64,000 nt of DNA from Planococcus plakortidis (GCF_001687605.2 NZ_CP016539.2:1766501-1830500); one strand, 5' to 3'; shown: positions 54,193 through 63,728, counted from the first letter of the stretch. Translations and numbers: made by a program. Notes: a model not told the origin generated them from the sequence alone.

Positions 54193-54572
54193 GCTTGGCT
54201 CACCTGGCTTTTTTGCGATAGGTCGGGACGCAGTTTTACAGCGTCATTCATGTAGATATGTTGGATTTTATCCTGGGCAAGTTTCGTATTGACATGCATC
54301 ATGACACGGATGCATAATGGCATACTGCCCGGTACATCCATTTCATGTGTGCACATGACCGGCACGTAGGTCCAGCCTTCGATGGTGCGTACGGCTTTCG
54401 CGGGAAAAGCTGCAGAAATATCCGTCGTCGTCGACACGATGACCGAAGCCACTTCATCCGGTTCGATGCCGTTTTCCTTGGCCATTTCCAAGACCAGGCG
54501 GCGCGTTTGCTCCAAAATTTCAGGCGCTTCATCTTTCGTGATGGTGATGGCGCCTCTGACTCCTCGAATCAT
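54189..54572 (-). CDS. aroH: Chorismate mutase AroH type
   Basis: 127 residues, the monofunctional trimeric fold: 'RGVRGAITI' at the start (Arg 7 in the active site), 'VSTTTDISAAFPAKAVR', 'CTHEMDVPGSMPLCIRVMMH' (Arg 90 region). It converts chorismate to prephenate for tyrA. It abuts aroB with a one-base overlap. Confidence 0.96.
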   Translation of the reverse strand: MIRGVRGAITITKDEAPEILEQTRRLVLEMAKENGIEPDEVASVIVSTTTDISAAFPAKAVRTIEGWTYVPVMCTHEMDVPGSMPLCIRVMMHVNTKLAQDKIQHIYMNDAVKLRPDLSQKSQVSQA

Positions 54573-55645
54573 CAGATCATCTCCTTGATCGTTTTTCTCA
54601 GCTTGCCGTAAGCCGCTTGCGCTCGTTGTTCCGTGATGGTTTCCATAAACGGCTGGCCCACTGCTTCAAGCAAGACGAAGTTCAGTGCTGCAGCCGTCGA
54701 TTTTTTATCTTTTTTCATATAGGGCAATAGTTCATCAAATGGCATGTCAAGCAATAGCATGAGTGGGTAACGGTTCGCTTTCGCCCAGTTCAAAAAACGC
54801 GGCAATTGCGGGCTTTCGGATAATTCTAGCGCATAGGCCATGCCGAGCACGACTGCTTCGCCGTGCGTCAGTTTGCCATAGCCCAAATGCGCTTCGATGG
54901 CATGGCCCAGCGTATGGCCGAAGTTGAGGAATTTACGGACACCGCCTTCGAATTCATCTTCTTCGACAATCGCCGATTTGACGGCAATCCCTTTCTCCAG
55001 ATGCCCCTCGAGGCCCTGGCCGAACATTTTGCTTAAATCCTCATAGGCTAAAAGTTCATCCAGCCACCCTTCGTTTGAAATGAACGCATGCTTAATCACT
55101 TCAGCCATCCCAGAGCGGATTTCGTTTTCAGGCAGCGTTTGAAGAAAATCGGCGTCGTAAACAACCGCATGCGGCTGATAAAAGGTTCCGATCATATTCT
55201 TGCCAAGCGGGTGGTTAATAGCGGTTTTCCCGCCCACCGCGCTGTCATGCGCCAAGATCGTTGTCGGCACCTGGACGAAAGGCACTCCGCGCATGAATGT
55301 TGATGCGACAAAGCCTGCCAGATCCCCGACTGCGCCTCCCCCGAATGCGAGAATAACCGTGTTGCGCGAGCAATTCTCTGTCAGCAAAAAGCTATGGCAA
55401 TCCATAAAGGTTTCAGCGGATTTTGCCTCTTCACCTGCCGGTACTCGGAAAACTTTCGGCTGAAAATCAGCCAGCGCTTCGAATAGCTGAGGCAAATGCA
55501 ATTCAGCTACCCGGCTGTCAGCGATTACAACTACTTGATCGGCTGCAGCGAGCAAATCACGATAGTGCTGCCCCAGCAGTCCAACCGCCCCTCGCCCGAT
55601 ATGCACTATATATGGATGCTCAGTCTCGACGCGCAACTCCCTCAT
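54572..55645 (-). CDS. aroB: 3-dehydroquinate synthase
   Basis: 357 residues. 'AFGGGAVGDLAGFVASTFMRGVPFVQVPTT' marks the NAD site, and metal ligands lie in 'EVIKHAFI' and 'NFGHTLGHAIEA'. It closes the carbon ring of the shikimate pathway. AAAGGAG precedes the ATG, three bases after aroC. Confidence 0.96.
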   Translation of the reverse strand: MRELRVETEHPYIVHIGRGAVGLLGQHYRDLLAAADQVVVIADSRVAELHLPQLFEALADFQPKVFRVPAGEEAKSAETFMDCHSFLLTENCSRNTVILAFGGGAVGDLAGFVASTFMRGVPFVQVPTTILAHDSAVGGKTAINHPLGKNMIGTFYQPHAVVYDADFLQTLPENEIRSGMAEVIKHAFISNEGWLDELLAYEDLSKMFGQGLEGHLEKGIAVKSAIVEEDEFEGGVRKFLNFGHTLGHAIEAHLGYGKLTHGEAVVLGMAYALELSESPQLPRFLNWAKANRYPLMLLLDMPFDELLPYMKKDKKSTAAALNFVLLEAVGQPFMETITEQRAQAAYGKLRKTIKEMI

Positions 55646-55648
55646 GGA

Positions 55649-56821
55649 TTAAAACTCCTTTGTATAGGCTTTATAGCTTTCGATGTTTTCTTTCAATCGC
55701 GGCAATTGATCCGCGTCGAATTGTTCGAGCAATGCGTTGGCCGCTTCAAAAGCGACGACGTGTTCAGCGACGATCGAAGCTGCAGGGACTGCACAGCTGT
55801 CCGAGCGCTCGATGCTTGCCTGGAACGGCTCTTTCGTTTCGATGTCCACGCTCTTCAAAGGCTTATAGAGCGTCGGGATCGGCTTCATTACGCCGCGTAC
55901 GATGATCGGCATGCCAGTCGTCATCCCGCCTTCAAAACCGCCGAGATTGTTCGTGCTGCGGCTATACCCGTTCTCTTCACTCCACACGATTTCATCATGC
56001 ACTTCACTGCCCGGGCGGCGTGCCATCTCGAACCCGAGGCCGAATTCCACCCCTTTGAATGCATTGATGCTCATGACAGAAGCCGCGATTTTCGCATCCA
56101 GTTTGCGGTCATAATGTACATAGCTGCCAATCCCAGCTGGCATGCCTTCCACGATGACTTCGACCGTGCCGCCGATCGAGTCGCCATTTTTCTTCGTGGC
56201 ATCAATCAAATCGGTCATTTCTTTCGTTTTGGAAGCATCCGCACAATAGACAGCATCCTGTTCGACGATGTCCCGGATTTCATCTGCCGATTTTCCGAGA
56301 TAGCTTGCCGGGTCGACTTTAATGCCGCCGATTTCTGTCACATGTGACACGATCTTGACGCCAAGTTCAGCGAGAAGCTGCTTGGCCACTGCACCGACCG
56401 CCACGCGCACAGTCGTTTCCCGGGCAGAAGAGCGCTCCAATACGTTGCGCAGGTCACGGTGGCCGTATTTCATGCCCCCGTTCAAATCAGCATGTCCCGG
56501 ACGCGGGCGCGTCAATTGGCGTTTCACTTCATCGGTTTCTTCAATCGGCTCGATGCCCATGACATTCGTCCAATGCTTCCAGTCGTCGTTCTTGACGACC
56601 AATGCGACAGGCGACCCCAAGGTCTTCCCGTGCCGGACTCCGGAGACGATTTCCACCGTATCTGTTTCGATCTGCATGCGGCGGCCGCGGCCGTGGCCTC
56701 CCTGGCGCCGTTTCAACTCTTTATTGATCATTTCCGCCGTCAAAGGCAGTTGTGCCGGCAACCCTTCAATAATGGCGGTCAATTGTGGACCGTGTGATTC
56801 TCCTGCTGTTAAATAACGCAT
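55649..56821 (-). CDS. aroC: Chorismate synthase
   Basis: 390 residues with '[17 protein letters not shown]', '[30 protein letters not shown]' (conserved FMN site) and '[13 protein letters not shown]'. It forms chorismate. It is the first gene of the five-gene operon aroC-aroB-aroH-tyrA-aroA, with an extended -10 promoter at 56863-56871. B. subtilis name is aroF. Confidence 0.97.
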   Translation of the reverse strand: MRYLTAGESHGPQLTAIIEGLPAQLPLTAEMINKELKRRQGGHGRGRRMQIETDTVEIVSGVRHGKTLGSPVALVVKNDDWKHWTNVMGIEPIEETDEVKRQLTRPRPGHADLNGGMKYGHRDLRNVLERSSARETTVRVAVGAVAKQLLAELGVKIVSHVTEIGGIKVDPASYLGKSADEIRDIVEQDAVYCADASKTKEMTDLIDATKKNGDSIGGTVEVIVEGMPAGIGSYVHYDRKLDAKIAASVMSINAFKGVEFGLGFEMARRPGSEVHDEIVWSEENGYSRSTNNLGGFEGGMTTGMPIIVRGVMKPIPTLYKPLKSVDIETKEPFQASIERSDSCAVPAASIVAEHVVAFEAANALLEQFDADQLPRLKENIESYKAYTKEF

Positions 56822-56862
56822 GTACGCTTTCTCCCTTCAACGTGCTAAAGTATTTAACTATC

Positions 56863-56871
56863 ACTATACCA
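56863..56871 (-). promoter_or_regulatory. Extended -10 promoter of the aro-tyrA operon
   Basis: Minus-strand TGGTATAGT, 42 bases upstream of the aroC ATG; the rest of the gap to 57003 shows no further clear signal or gene. Confidence 0.55.
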
Positions 56872-57003
56872 TATGGCATTTGTTCAATTCTATCCTAAAT
56901 ATGAAGAAAACTAAACATTCTAATAGCAACAAACCCGCGCCACTAAAAGAAACCGCTTTCATTTTAGCTTTTGCGACAATGCCCAATCGCTTTCCTGAAA
57001 TAA

Positions 57004-57035
57004 AAAAATGCGGCCGATTGCGCGGCCGCATTTTT
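57004..57035 (-). terminator. Intrinsic terminator after ndk
   Basis: A 13-bp stem AAAAATGCGGCCG / CGGCCGCATTTTT with a six-base loop and a minus-strand T run. Confidence 0.93.
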
Positions 57036-57046
57036 CAGAATCCGGA

Positions 57047-57493
57047 TCAGTTGACCCAGCTATTCATTGTTTTTTCATAAGATACCAATTCTTCCTCTTT
57101 GAAGAACAAGCCGATTTCGCGCTCAGCGCTTTCAGCTGAATCGGAACCGTGGATCATGTTTTTGCCGACAGTGACTGCGAAGTCGCCGCGGATCGTTCCT
57201 GGAGCTGCATCTTTCGGGTTTGTAGCTCCCATCATTTGACGCGCAGTCAAGATGACGTTTTCGCCTTCCCAAACCATTGCGAAAACTGGACCGGAAGTGA
57301 TGAAGTCTACTAGTTCGCCGAAGAATGGGCGCTCTTTGTGCTCGCCGTAATGCTGTTCAGCAAGCTCTGTCGGGATTTGCATCAATTTAGCACCTGCCAA
57401 ATGATAGCCTTTTTTCTCGAAACGGGAAACGATTTCACCGATGACATTGCGTTGTACACCATCAGGTTTTACCATCAAAAATGTTTTTTCCAT
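57047..57493 (-). CDS. ndk: Nucleoside diphosphate kinase
   Basis: 148 residues; starts '[14 protein letters not shown]', and the phospho-histidine lies in '[20 protein letters not shown]' . It balances nucleoside triphosphate pools. A TTGACA promoter at 57545-57572 gives its own transcript, in addition to possible readthrough from hepT, after which no terminator is visible. In Bacillus cheR separates ndk and aroC; here it is absent. Confidence 0.97.
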   Translation of the reverse strand: MEKTFLMVKPDGVQRNVIGEIVSRFEKKGYHLAGAKLMQIPTELAEQHYGEHKERPFFGELVDFITSGPVFAMVWEGENVILTARQMMGATNPKDAAPGTIRGDFAVTVGKNMIHGSDSAESAEREIGLFFKEEELVSYEKTMNSWVN

Positions 57494-57544
57494 TATAGAA
57501 CACTCCTCTGTTAAAAAGCTCGGGCATTTAGCCCACCTTAAAAA

Positions 57545-57572
57545 ATACTATCATTGTCCGAACATTTGTCAA
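57545..57572 (-). promoter_or_regulatory. Promoter of ndk
   Basis: Minus-strand TTGACA (57572-57567), 16 bases, TAGTAT (57550-57545), 52 bases upstream of the start. Confidence 0.65.
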
Positions 57573-57579
57573 CTGGAAA

Positions 57580-58554
57580 CTAAAACTTTCGCTTGCCGAT
57601 GAAGAATGCGATTTTGCGCATCGTTTTTGTCGCCGTCCCTTTCGGTAAATGTTCCAATTCTTTCAACGCCTTCTCCAAGTAACGTTCACTCATCCGCTTC
57701 GCTTCATCCACCGCTGCGCTTGTGCGGATCGTGCGGACGATTTCCAGGCGCTTCTCATCTGAGATGTCCCGGTTCAAATTGTCGCGAAGCAGCCGGTAGA
57801 TCATGGGGTTTCCGCGCGCGAAAAGGATCGGCAACGTAATATTGCCTTGGATAAAATCACTTCCCGCCGGTTTGCCCAATTCCTGGTCGCTGGCCGTAAA
57901 ATCGAGGATATCATCGATGATCTGGAACGACATGCCGATGAAGTAGCCGAAACGGCGCAAATGCGCGGCGGTTTTTTCATCTGTCCCCGACACCAATGCC
58001 CCCAATTCGCAGCTCGACGAAATCAACAAGGCGGTTTTGCGTTTAATGCGCCGCAAATAATCCCGCAAACTTTGGTCGAGCTTGTATTTATGTTCAATTT
58101 GGATGATTTCCCCACGGCATACTTCGATCAATGTTTTCGACAGGATGTCATGGATTCTCGGTGATTCGATTTCTGTAATGCGTTCCAGCGCCCTTGCTAG
58201 GATGAAATCGCCCGTATACATCGCCACGCTATTATTCCATTCCGATTTGACGGTCGGGCGGCCTCTTCGGATTTCCGAATCATCTATGACATCGTCGTGG
58301 ACCAGAGACGCCATATGTATAAGTTCCAAAGGCACAGCGACGCGCTGCAGCAATTCGACGTCATAGTTCCCGAATTTTCCTGCAAGCAAAACAAAAACAG
58401 GGCGGATCCTCTTTCCTCCGGCCTGCAATAAATGAAGAGAAGCATCATTTAATAGTACGGATTCGGAATCCACTGCCTGTTCCAATTCTTTTTCGATCAG
58501 TTCCAGCTCTGGTTTCAGGTCGGAATAGAGCAATTTCAACTTCATCTTTTCCAC
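57580..58554 (-). CDS. hepT: Heptaprenyl diphosphate synthase component II
   Basis: 324-residue trans-prenyltransferase with both Asp motifs: 'LVHDDVIDDSEIRRGRPT' (DDxxD) and 'QIIDDILDFTASDQELGKPAGSD'. With HepS it makes the menaquinone side chain. The start may be the GTG at 58554 or the ATG at 58545; the upstream site AAGGTT favours the first. Confidence 0.95.
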   Translation of the reverse strand: MEKMKLKLLYSDLKPELELIEKELEQAVDSESVLLNDASLHLLQAGGKRIRPVFVLLAGKFGNYDVELLQRVAVPLELIHMASLVHDDVIDDSEIRRGRPTVKSEWNNSVAMYTGDFILARALERITEIESPRIHDILSKTLIEVCRGEIIQIEHKYKLDQSLRDYLRRIKRKTALLISSSCELGALVSGTDEKTAAHLRRFGYFIGMSFQIIDDILDFTASDQELGKPAGSDFIQGNITLPILFARGNPMIYRLLRDNLNRDISDEKRLEIVRTIRTSAAVDEAKRMSERYLEKALKELEHLPKGTATKTMRKIAFFIGKRKF

Positions 58555-58576
58555 TTAATAACCTTCTCCCGCTTGT

Positions 58577-59278
58577 TTACTTTTTCAATCCCATATGGAG
58601 GGCAGCAGCCCCTCCTGAGTACGGTTTATATTTCACTTTGTCGAAACCGACTTTACTGAAGAGCTTCGCAAGCTCCTTCATGCCAGGGAATGTCTTTGCC
58701 GATTCCTGCAGCCATGAATATTCTTTATAGCTTTTCGCGAAGAGCTTCCCGAATACCGGCATGATAAAACGGAAATACATGCGGAAAAACGGCTTGAATA
58801 GCAAGCTTTCAGGCTGTGAAGTCTCCAGGCAGGCGATCATGCCCCCCGGTTTCAAGACACGGTGCATTTCTGATAATACCTGTTCGTAATCCGGCACATT
58901 GCGCAACCCAAAGCCGATGGTCGCAAAATCAAAGGAATTGTCCGGATACGGCAAAGCCATCGCATTTCCCTGCACTAATTCCACTTGGGGCATATGGGCT
59001 GTCTTTTGATGTCCGACATTCAGCATATTCTGGCTGAAGTCCAATCCGACCACACGCCCTGTAAGACCTGCAGCTTCACCGAGCGCAATCGTCCAGTCCG
59101 CGGTGCCGCAGCAGACATCGATACATGCCGAGCCAGGTGCCACTTGCATTTTGTGCATCGTATCCTGCCGCCATTTATTGTGCTGCTGAAAACTGATGAC
59201 GGAATTCATCTGGTCATAGTTTTCGGAAATTTTCTCAAACACTTCGTGAACTCTTTGTTCTTTCGTTTTCTGCATCAT
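58577..59278 (-). CDS. menG: Demethylmenaquinone methyltransferase
   Basis: 233 residues from the ATG at 59278. '[26 protein letters not shown]' and '[12 protein letters not shown]' (SAM loop), '[18 protein letters not shown]' and '[14 protein letters not shown]' are UbiE/MenG signatures. It makes the final methylation of menaquinone. It sits between hepS and hepT, so side-chain and ring steps share one operon. Confidence 0.96.
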   Translation of the reverse strand: MMQKTKEQRVHEVFEKISENYDQMNSVISFQQHNKWRQDTMHKMQVAPGSACIDVCCGTADWTIALGEAAGLTGRVVGLDFSQNMLNVGHQKTAHMPQVELVQGNAMALPYPDNSFDFATIGFGLRNVPDYEQVLSEMHRVLKPGGMIACLETSQPESLLFKPFFRMYFRFIMPVFGKLFAKSYKEYSWLQESAKTFPGMKELAKLFSKVGFDKVKYKPYSGGAAALHMGLKK

Positions 59279-59280
59279 CG

Positions 59281-60057
59281 TCATCCTTCTCGCGTCAGCG
59301 GTTCAGCACTGTGCCGATGCGGAATAATTTGGTGGAGCAATATATTCTTGAGCTCAAAGCCCAATTCGCAATCGTTGATGGATTCCAGTATATCGTTGCC
59401 CAAAATTTCCAAGCGGCCTGTGAGCCATCGCTCGATGAACGTCGGATGTGTCAGCGTCTCATTCAGCAAACGCAGCACATAACTGAACTTCCCATCCCTC
59501 AGCGCTTCGAGCTCCTCTGTATACCGGATATACAGCAAGGATTGTTCCATCAGCTGCTTGTAATGGCTAAAACCATTCTCTTCGTAGAATGCGTTCAATA
59601 AAGCCGTTTCGATCACCAAGGCGGTTTCTTCCACTTGTTGCGGCTGCTGGATCGCAAGTTCATGGAAAGACGCCTTCTTCTCGCTCACTTGGATAATCGC
59701 CGTAGCAAGCTTTTGAACCATTTCAATATTTTCGCCTTCCGCCAGCAATTGGTAATAAATGCCGCTGTAAAAATCTCCGGCGAGTACCGTCAATTGCTGT
59801 TCCTTGCTGATGGGCATGTCTTCTTTCACACGGTCATGCGCGTGCAATGCAGCGTAGACGATCGCCACCGTCCGGGCGCTTGTCTCCATCTTGTCCGACC
59901 ATTGCTCCCCGTTAAAAAACGGCAGCAGCAAGAAAAACAGGCGTGCCTCTTTGACATAAGGCCCTTCCGTCAACTGGTCTAGCGTGCGTTGGCGGACTGC
60001 TTTTAGTACGTCGATTTCCATGGAGATGATTTTGGATTGTATTTGTTGTCCGTTCAT
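59281..60057 (-). CDS. hepS: Heptaprenyl diphosphate synthase component I
   Basis: Start set at the ATG at 60057 (258 residues). HepS is the non-catalytic partner of HepT: all-helical with '[17 protein letters not shown]' and '[15 protein letters not shown]' near where catalytic subunits carry their first Asp motif. It overlaps no gene but follows mtrB closely. Confidence 0.91.
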   Translation of the reverse strand: MNGQQIQSKIISMEIDVLKAVRQRTLDQLTEGPYVKEARLFFLLLPFFNGEQWSDKMETSARTVAIVYAALHAHDRVKEDMPISKEQQLTVLAGDFYSGIYYQLLAEGENIEMVQKLATAIIQVSEKKASFHELAIQQPQQVEETALVIETALLNAFYEENGFSHYKQLMEQSLLYIRYTEELEALRDGKFSYVLRLLNETLTHPTFIERWLTGRLEILGNDILESINDCELGFELKNILLHQIIPHRHSAEPLTREG

Positions 60058-60132
60058 ACTGCCTGCTCCATTCATAGGTTAGCCATAACTCATATTATAG
60101 CATAATGCCCTTATGGCCTTCACCATTAACGC

Positions 60133-60354
60133 TTATTTTTTCGCGTCGCTTTCAATGATGCCGTGTGCGGAATGGATTTCCGCTTTGCCGCGAATCTTCA
60201 TCGCCGATGTATGCTCGGTGAATTGGGCGATCATCACTTCGCCCCGGTCCAGCTTTTCCGTATGATGGAATTTCGTATCGTTGCCGCGTGTCAGCCCGAT
60301 GACGTTGACGCCGTCTTCCTGTGCACGGATAACTACATATTCAGTTTGTGCCAT
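60133..60354 (-). CDS. mtrB: Transcription attenuation protein MtrB (TRAP)
   Basis: 73 residues; the core '[26 protein letters not shown]' and '[18 protein letters not shown]' keep the tryptophan-binding Thr/Gly loop and the RNA-binding Lys and K-x-R residues known from Bacillus. TRAP forms an 11-mer ring that binds GAG/UAG repeats in trp leader RNA when tryptophan is high. It follows folE as in Bacillus (mtrA-mtrB), but no trp gene is in the window. Confidence 0.96.
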   Translation of the reverse strand: MAQTEYVVIRAQEDGVNVIGLTRGNDTKFHHTEKLDRGEVMIAQFTEHTSAMKIRGKAEIHSAHGIIESDAKK

Positions 60355-60379
60355 TGTTTACACCTGCTTTTCGATTTTA

Positions 60380-60964
60380 TTAGTCCATATTGATATAAGT
60401 GATGACTTCCGAACGTTTGATGTCGTCAGTCTCCAATAGCCCTCTCGAGACAGCCGTTACCGTTTTTGACCCGGGTTTCTTGATGCCGCGCATCGTCATG
60501 CACATATGCTCGGCTTCGACCATGACATATACACCATGAGGGTTCAAGGTTTCCATCATCGAGTCGGCAATGGTCGAAGTGATGCGCTCTTGCAATTGTG
60601 GGCGTTTTGCGACGGTTTCGACCGCTCTCGCCAATTTGCTGAGGCCGGTGACCACTCCATCGCGCGGGATATAAGCGATATGCGCTTTCCCGAAGAACGG
60701 CACCAAATGATGCTCGCACATGGAATAGAATGGAATGTCTTTCACCAATACCAACTCTTCATGGTTTTCATGGAACACTGTGCGAAAATACTCTTTCGGG
60801 TCTTCCTTCAAGCCCGCAAAAACTTCCGCATACATTTTCGCGACGCGTTTAGGGGTATCCTGCAGCCCTTCACGGCCGACATCTTCTCCGACTGCCTCCA
60901 AAATCATCCCGACAGCTTGCTCTATTTTATCCAGATCTACGTTGTGGCTTTTCATATCTATCAC
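60380..60964 (-). CDS. folE: GTP cyclohydrolase I
   Basis: 194 residues; zinc and catalytic residues are in '[12 protein letters not shown]' and '[17 protein letters not shown]'. It makes dihydroneopterin triphosphate for folate. The GTG at 60964 is chosen because GGAGGA lies eight bases upstream. It heads the operon folE-mtrB-hepS-menG-hepT(-ndk), with a consensus promoter at 61084-61112 and a 113-base leader that can fold into an 8-bp hairpin. Confidence 0.96.
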   Translation of the reverse strand: MIDMKSHNVDLDKIEQAVGMILEAVGEDVGREGLQDTPKRVAKMYAEVFAGLKEDPKEYFRTVFHENHEELVLVKDIPFYSMCEHHLVPFFGKAHIAYIPRDGVVTGLSKLARAVETVAKRPQLQERITSTIADSMMETLNPHGVYVMVEAEHMCMTMRGIKKPGSKTVTAVSRGLLETDDIKRSEVITYINMD

Positions 60965-61083
60965 ATTGTTTCCTCCTGTAGAAAATCACTCTATTGGGGC
61001 AGCGGTTGAAAACAGCCATACATCATTGCAGTTTCATGCGCCTTTTCTGCAGAGCTTTGTGCAGCTCCGCAATTCTCACCTGA

Positions 61084-61112
61084 ATTGTAGCATTTACGGG
61101 GGGTATTGGCAA
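61084..61112 (-). promoter_or_regulatory. Promoter of the folE-mtrB-hepS-menG-hepT operon
   Basis: Minus-strand TTGCCA (61112-61107), 17 bases, TACAAT (61089-61084) with a TGn extension (TGCTACAAT). Confidence 0.75.
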
Positions 61113-61122
61113 AAACGGGGCC

Positions 61123-61170
61123 GAAAAAAAGAATGGCTTCTGCAAGATTAGATCTCGCAAAAGCCATTCT
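61123..61170 (-). terminator. Intrinsic terminator of hbs
   Basis: Stem AGAATGGCTTTTGC with GCAGAAGCCATTCT on the minus strand, followed by TTTTTTT. Confidence 0.9.
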
Positions 61171-61188
61171 ATGTACAATAGCCGAAGC

Positions 61189-61461
61189 TTATTTCACTGC
61201 GTCTTTAAGTGCTTTACCTGGCTTAAAGGCAGGAACCTTGCTAGCGGCAATCTCGATTTCAGCACCTGTCTGTGGGTTGCGTCCTTTACGGGCCGCGCGC
61301 TCACGAACTTCAAAGTTACCGAATCCGATCAATTGTACTTTTTCACCTTTAGTTAGAGCATCTTGAATCGCCTCAAATGCAGCGTCAACTGCTTTCGCAG
61401 CATCTTTACGAGAAAGTTCAGCCGCTTCTGCAACAGAGTTCACTAATTCTGTTTTGTTCAT
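61189..61461 (-). CDS. hbs: HU family DNA-binding protein (HBsu)
   Basis: Start set at the ATG at 61461 (90 residues), directly after AGGAGGTGAATAGC. The signature '[21 protein letters not shown]' forms the DNA-binding arm. HU compacts and bends chromosomal DNA and is essential in Bacillus. The upstream region carries a promoter (61512-61541). Confidence 0.97.
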   Translation of the reverse strand: MNKTELVNSVAEAAELSRKDAAKAVDAAFEAIQDALTKGEKVQLIGFGNFEVRERAARKGRNPQTGAEIEIAASKVPAFKPGKALKDAVK

Positions 61462-61511
61462 GCTATTCACCTCCTCTCAAAGGGGATGCTTGCCATCAAT
61501 CCTGTAAAAAG

Positions 61512-61541
61512 AGTATCACAACGAAAATCGCATAGCAACAA
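61512..61541 (-). promoter_or_regulatory. Promoter of hbs
   Basis: Minus-strand TTGTTG (61541-61536), 18 bases, GATACT (61517-61512), preceded by TGT as an extended -10. Confidence 0.6.
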
Positions 61542-61625
61542 CAAATAGGCCGCATTTCAAAGAAAACCACCAAATACTCCCAATATTTTCAAAAACATGT
61601 GGATTTCAAGTGAATCCGTGCTATA

Positions 61626-62345
61626 TCAGGGTTTTTCCTCGGTCAAAAAAATGGGCTCGCCATTTTCATCAATCGTGTAAGGAAGTGAATATGCTGGCAC
61701 GACCGGGCTGTCTTCGTAGAGAATGAAACGGATATCCTGCCCTTGTTCGAGTTCGCCATCATAATTCTGGATCGCCTCATACAAATCGATTGAATAATCG
61801 ATGTAAACCTCGCCGCGTCCCGTGATCACCATCGGCAGCATTTTTCCGCTGTAAGGGCTCTGGACCATCGGCTCTTCATTGAAGCCCATTGCTTCATGGT
61901 TGAATTTATACACATTATCGGCAATGATTTCGGAGATTGGGGCCCTTCCGCCATTTGCGCTCTTCCTGACGTTGACCGAGCGGATCCCCTCAGCGACCCG
62001 TAAGTCCACAAGCTTGACGGTCGGGTTTTCTTCCACATCCATCAAGACATACTGATAGATCCCGCCGACTTCAAATGCATTGCTCGGGATTTCGGCCGTG
62101 AAATCCGGTACAATCTTGGAGAAATCGATCGGATATTTGATGAATTGGTCGACGTCCATATCACGCGTCTTGATCGGCAATAGGCCGCCATTGGCTTCCT
62201 GGTAGCGTTCAACCGCCTGTTGCGCGGTAGCCAGCTGATCTTCATAGGGAATCTGATTTTCCGCACGCTCGCTGCTCGGGTATGCACAAGCCGTAAGGAG
62301 GCTTGCTGCAAGCAAAGCGAGCAGCAGCACTGTTGTTTTTTTCAT
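61626..62345 (-). CDS. yphF: YphF-like lipoprotein
   Basis: Start set at the ATG at 62345 (239 residues). A signal peptide with lipobox LTAC puts it on the outer membrane face. The mature part resembles B. subtilis YphF (unknown function). It follows yphE by 13 bases. In Bacillus spoIVA lies between hbs and this gene; here 165 bases with the hbs promoter replace it. Confidence 0.86.
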   Translation of the reverse strand: MKKTTVLLLALLAASLLTACAYPSSERAENQIPYEDQLATAQQAVERYQEANGGLLPIKTRDMDVDQFIKYPIDFSKIVPDFTAEIPSNAFEVGGIYQYVLMDVEENPTVKLVDLRVAEGIRSVNVRKSANGGRAPISEIIADNVYKFNHEAMGFNEEPMVQSPYSGKMLPMVITGRGEVYIDYSIDLYEAIQNYDGELEQGQDIRFILYEDSPVVPAYSLPYTIDENGEPIFLTEEKP

Positions 62346-62358
62346 TATGCCCATCCCC

Positions 62359-62562
62359 TCAGGCGCCACCGGTCGGTCCGCTGAATACAGTGAAAACCAT
62401 AATAAAGAAGCCTAGGATCAGCAGGACGTACGCGATCAGCGCAAATAGAAATTTCAGGATGCCGTTTTGCAATTTGTATCGGCTCAAGTAGATCATCCCC
62501 ATGGAAATGATCAAAAAAGCGATGCCTGCAAACGACACCCACATTTTATCCAAAGAACTCAT
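62359..62562 (-). CDS. yphE: YphE-like small membrane protein (DUF2768)
   Basis: 67 residues with two membrane segments (about 8-27 and 36-60), as in B. subtilis YphE. AAAGGCGG precedes the ATG. It pairs with yphF. Function unknown. Confidence 0.84.
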   Translation of the reverse strand: MSSLDKMWVSFAGIAFLIISMGMIYLSRYKLQNGILKFLFALIAYVLLILGFFIMVFTVFSGPTGGA

Positions 62563-62605
62563 GAATAAGCCGCCTTTCGTCGAGTTTCAGTCCATAGTAT
62601 AGCAT

Positions 62606-62639
62606 AAAAAAAGAAGGGGCAGCAGCAAGCAGCCCCTCC
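62606..62639 (-). terminator. Intrinsic terminator of gpsA
   Basis: Minus-strand GAGGGGC pairs GCCCCTTC across a TGCTTGCTGCT loop (alternative pairings possible), followed by TTTTTTT. Confidence 0.82.
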
Positions 62640-62650
62640 GTTTGTGACAA

Positions 62651-63670
62651 TTAAAGCAAGTCGATCAAATCTTCCATTTCATTTTTCTTCATCCTGCCCA
62701 TCAAGGCTTCCACGGCATTCTCCGGCTTGACGCCTTCAAACAATACCGCATATAAAGCTTCCGTTATCGGCATCGGCACCTGGTATGCTGCAGCCAATTG
62801 ATGGGCTGCTTTTGTCGTCCGGATCCCTTCGACGACCATGCCCATCTCATCCAAAACCTCATCGACACTTTTCCCTTTTCCGAGCATATTGCCTGCACGC
62901 CAGTTGCGTGAATGGACGCTCGTGCACGTTACGATCAAGTCGCCTACGCCGGTCAAGCCCGAGAAGGTCAGGGGCGTTGCGCCCATCTTCACGCCGAGGC
63001 GGGCGATTTCCGCCAGGCCGCGTGTCATGATGGCGGCTTTGGCATTATCCCCATAGCCGAGGCCGTCCGTGATCCCGACCGCTAAAGCGATGATGTTCTT
63101 CAAAGCCCCGCCGATTTCCACACCGATTACATCAGTATTCGTGTAGACCCGAAAATAGGAGTTCATGAACAGATCCTGGATGCGGTTCGCCGCTTTTGTG
63201 TTTTCGCATGCTGCGGTGACGGTCGTCGGATGCTCCTGGACGACTTCTTCCGCATGGCTTGGCCCGGACAAAACGACCACTTCCTCGATCAGCTCGGCTG
63301 GAATTTCTTCCCGGATCATTTCGCTGATCCGCTTAAGCGAATCCGGTTCGATGCCTTTTGACACATGGACAAACAAGGCTTTTTTCGTCATCCGTTCACG
63401 GATATCCCGCGATACTTCGCGGATCGCCTTGGTCGGTACGGCCAGCACGAAAATATCGGCGTGCGCCACCGCTTCATCGAGCTTAGCTGTCGCTTTCAAG
63501 GTATCCGGCAAGCGGACCCCTTTCAGGTAGCGTTCATTCGTATGCCGGTTGATCTCAGCCGCCTGCTCTTCCCGATGGGTCCATACCAGAAGATCGTGGC
63601 CATTTTGCGCCAGCACGTAACTGAGCGCAGTTCCCCAGCTCCCTGCACCAAATACAGTAACTTTTTCCAT
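62651..63670 (-). CDS. gpsA: NAD(P)H-dependent glycerol-3-phosphate dehydrogenase
   Basis: Start set at the ATG at 63670 (339 residues). 'VTVFGAGSWGTALSYVLAQNGH' is the cofactor loop; 'VSKGIEPDSLKRISEMI', 'LSGPSHAEEV', and the catalytic Lys in 'GGALKNIIALAVGITDGLGYGDN' follow. It supplies glycerol-3-phosphate for phospholipids. der-gpsA order is conserved. Confidence 0.97.
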   Translation of the reverse strand: MEKVTVFGAGSWGTALSYVLAQNGHDLLVWTHREEQAAEINRHTNERYLKGVRLPDTLKATAKLDEAVAHADIFVLAVPTKAIREVSRDIRERMTKKALFVHVSKGIEPDSLKRISEMIREEIPAELIEEVVVLSGPSHAEEVVQEHPTTVTAACENTKAANRIQDLFMNSYFRVYTNTDVIGVEIGGALKNIIALAVGITDGLGYGDNAKAAIMTRGLAEIARLGVKMGATPLTFSGLTGVGDLIVTCTSVHSRNWRAGNMLGKGKSVDEVLDEMGMVVEGIRTTKAAHQLAAAYQVPMPITEALYAVLFEGVKPENAVEALMGRMKKNEMEDLIDLL

Positions 63671-63706
63671 CTTTATCTCTCCTTTATACCGCTCTAAGAC
63701 AACAAA

Positions 63707-63728
63707 CTCCCACCTCTTCAAGTGGGAG
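63707..63728 (-). terminator. Hairpin between der and gpsA, weak terminator
   Basis: Minus-strand CTCCCAC pairs GTGGGAG around an eight-base loop, followed by TTTGTTG; about 76 bases after the der stop. A second inverted repeat (CTTCAGCAAA region, 63765-63800) lies nearer the der stop without a T run. Confidence 0.55.

Noticed and set aside
55496..56347. Open frame of 283 codons opposite aroB/aroC
   Set aside because: It crosses two conserved genes on the other strand and has no family-like sequence.
56872..57003. Possible tRNA or small RNA between aroC and ndk
   Set aside because: No cloverleaf, conserved box or clear hairpin other than the ndk terminator; only an A/T-rich spacer.
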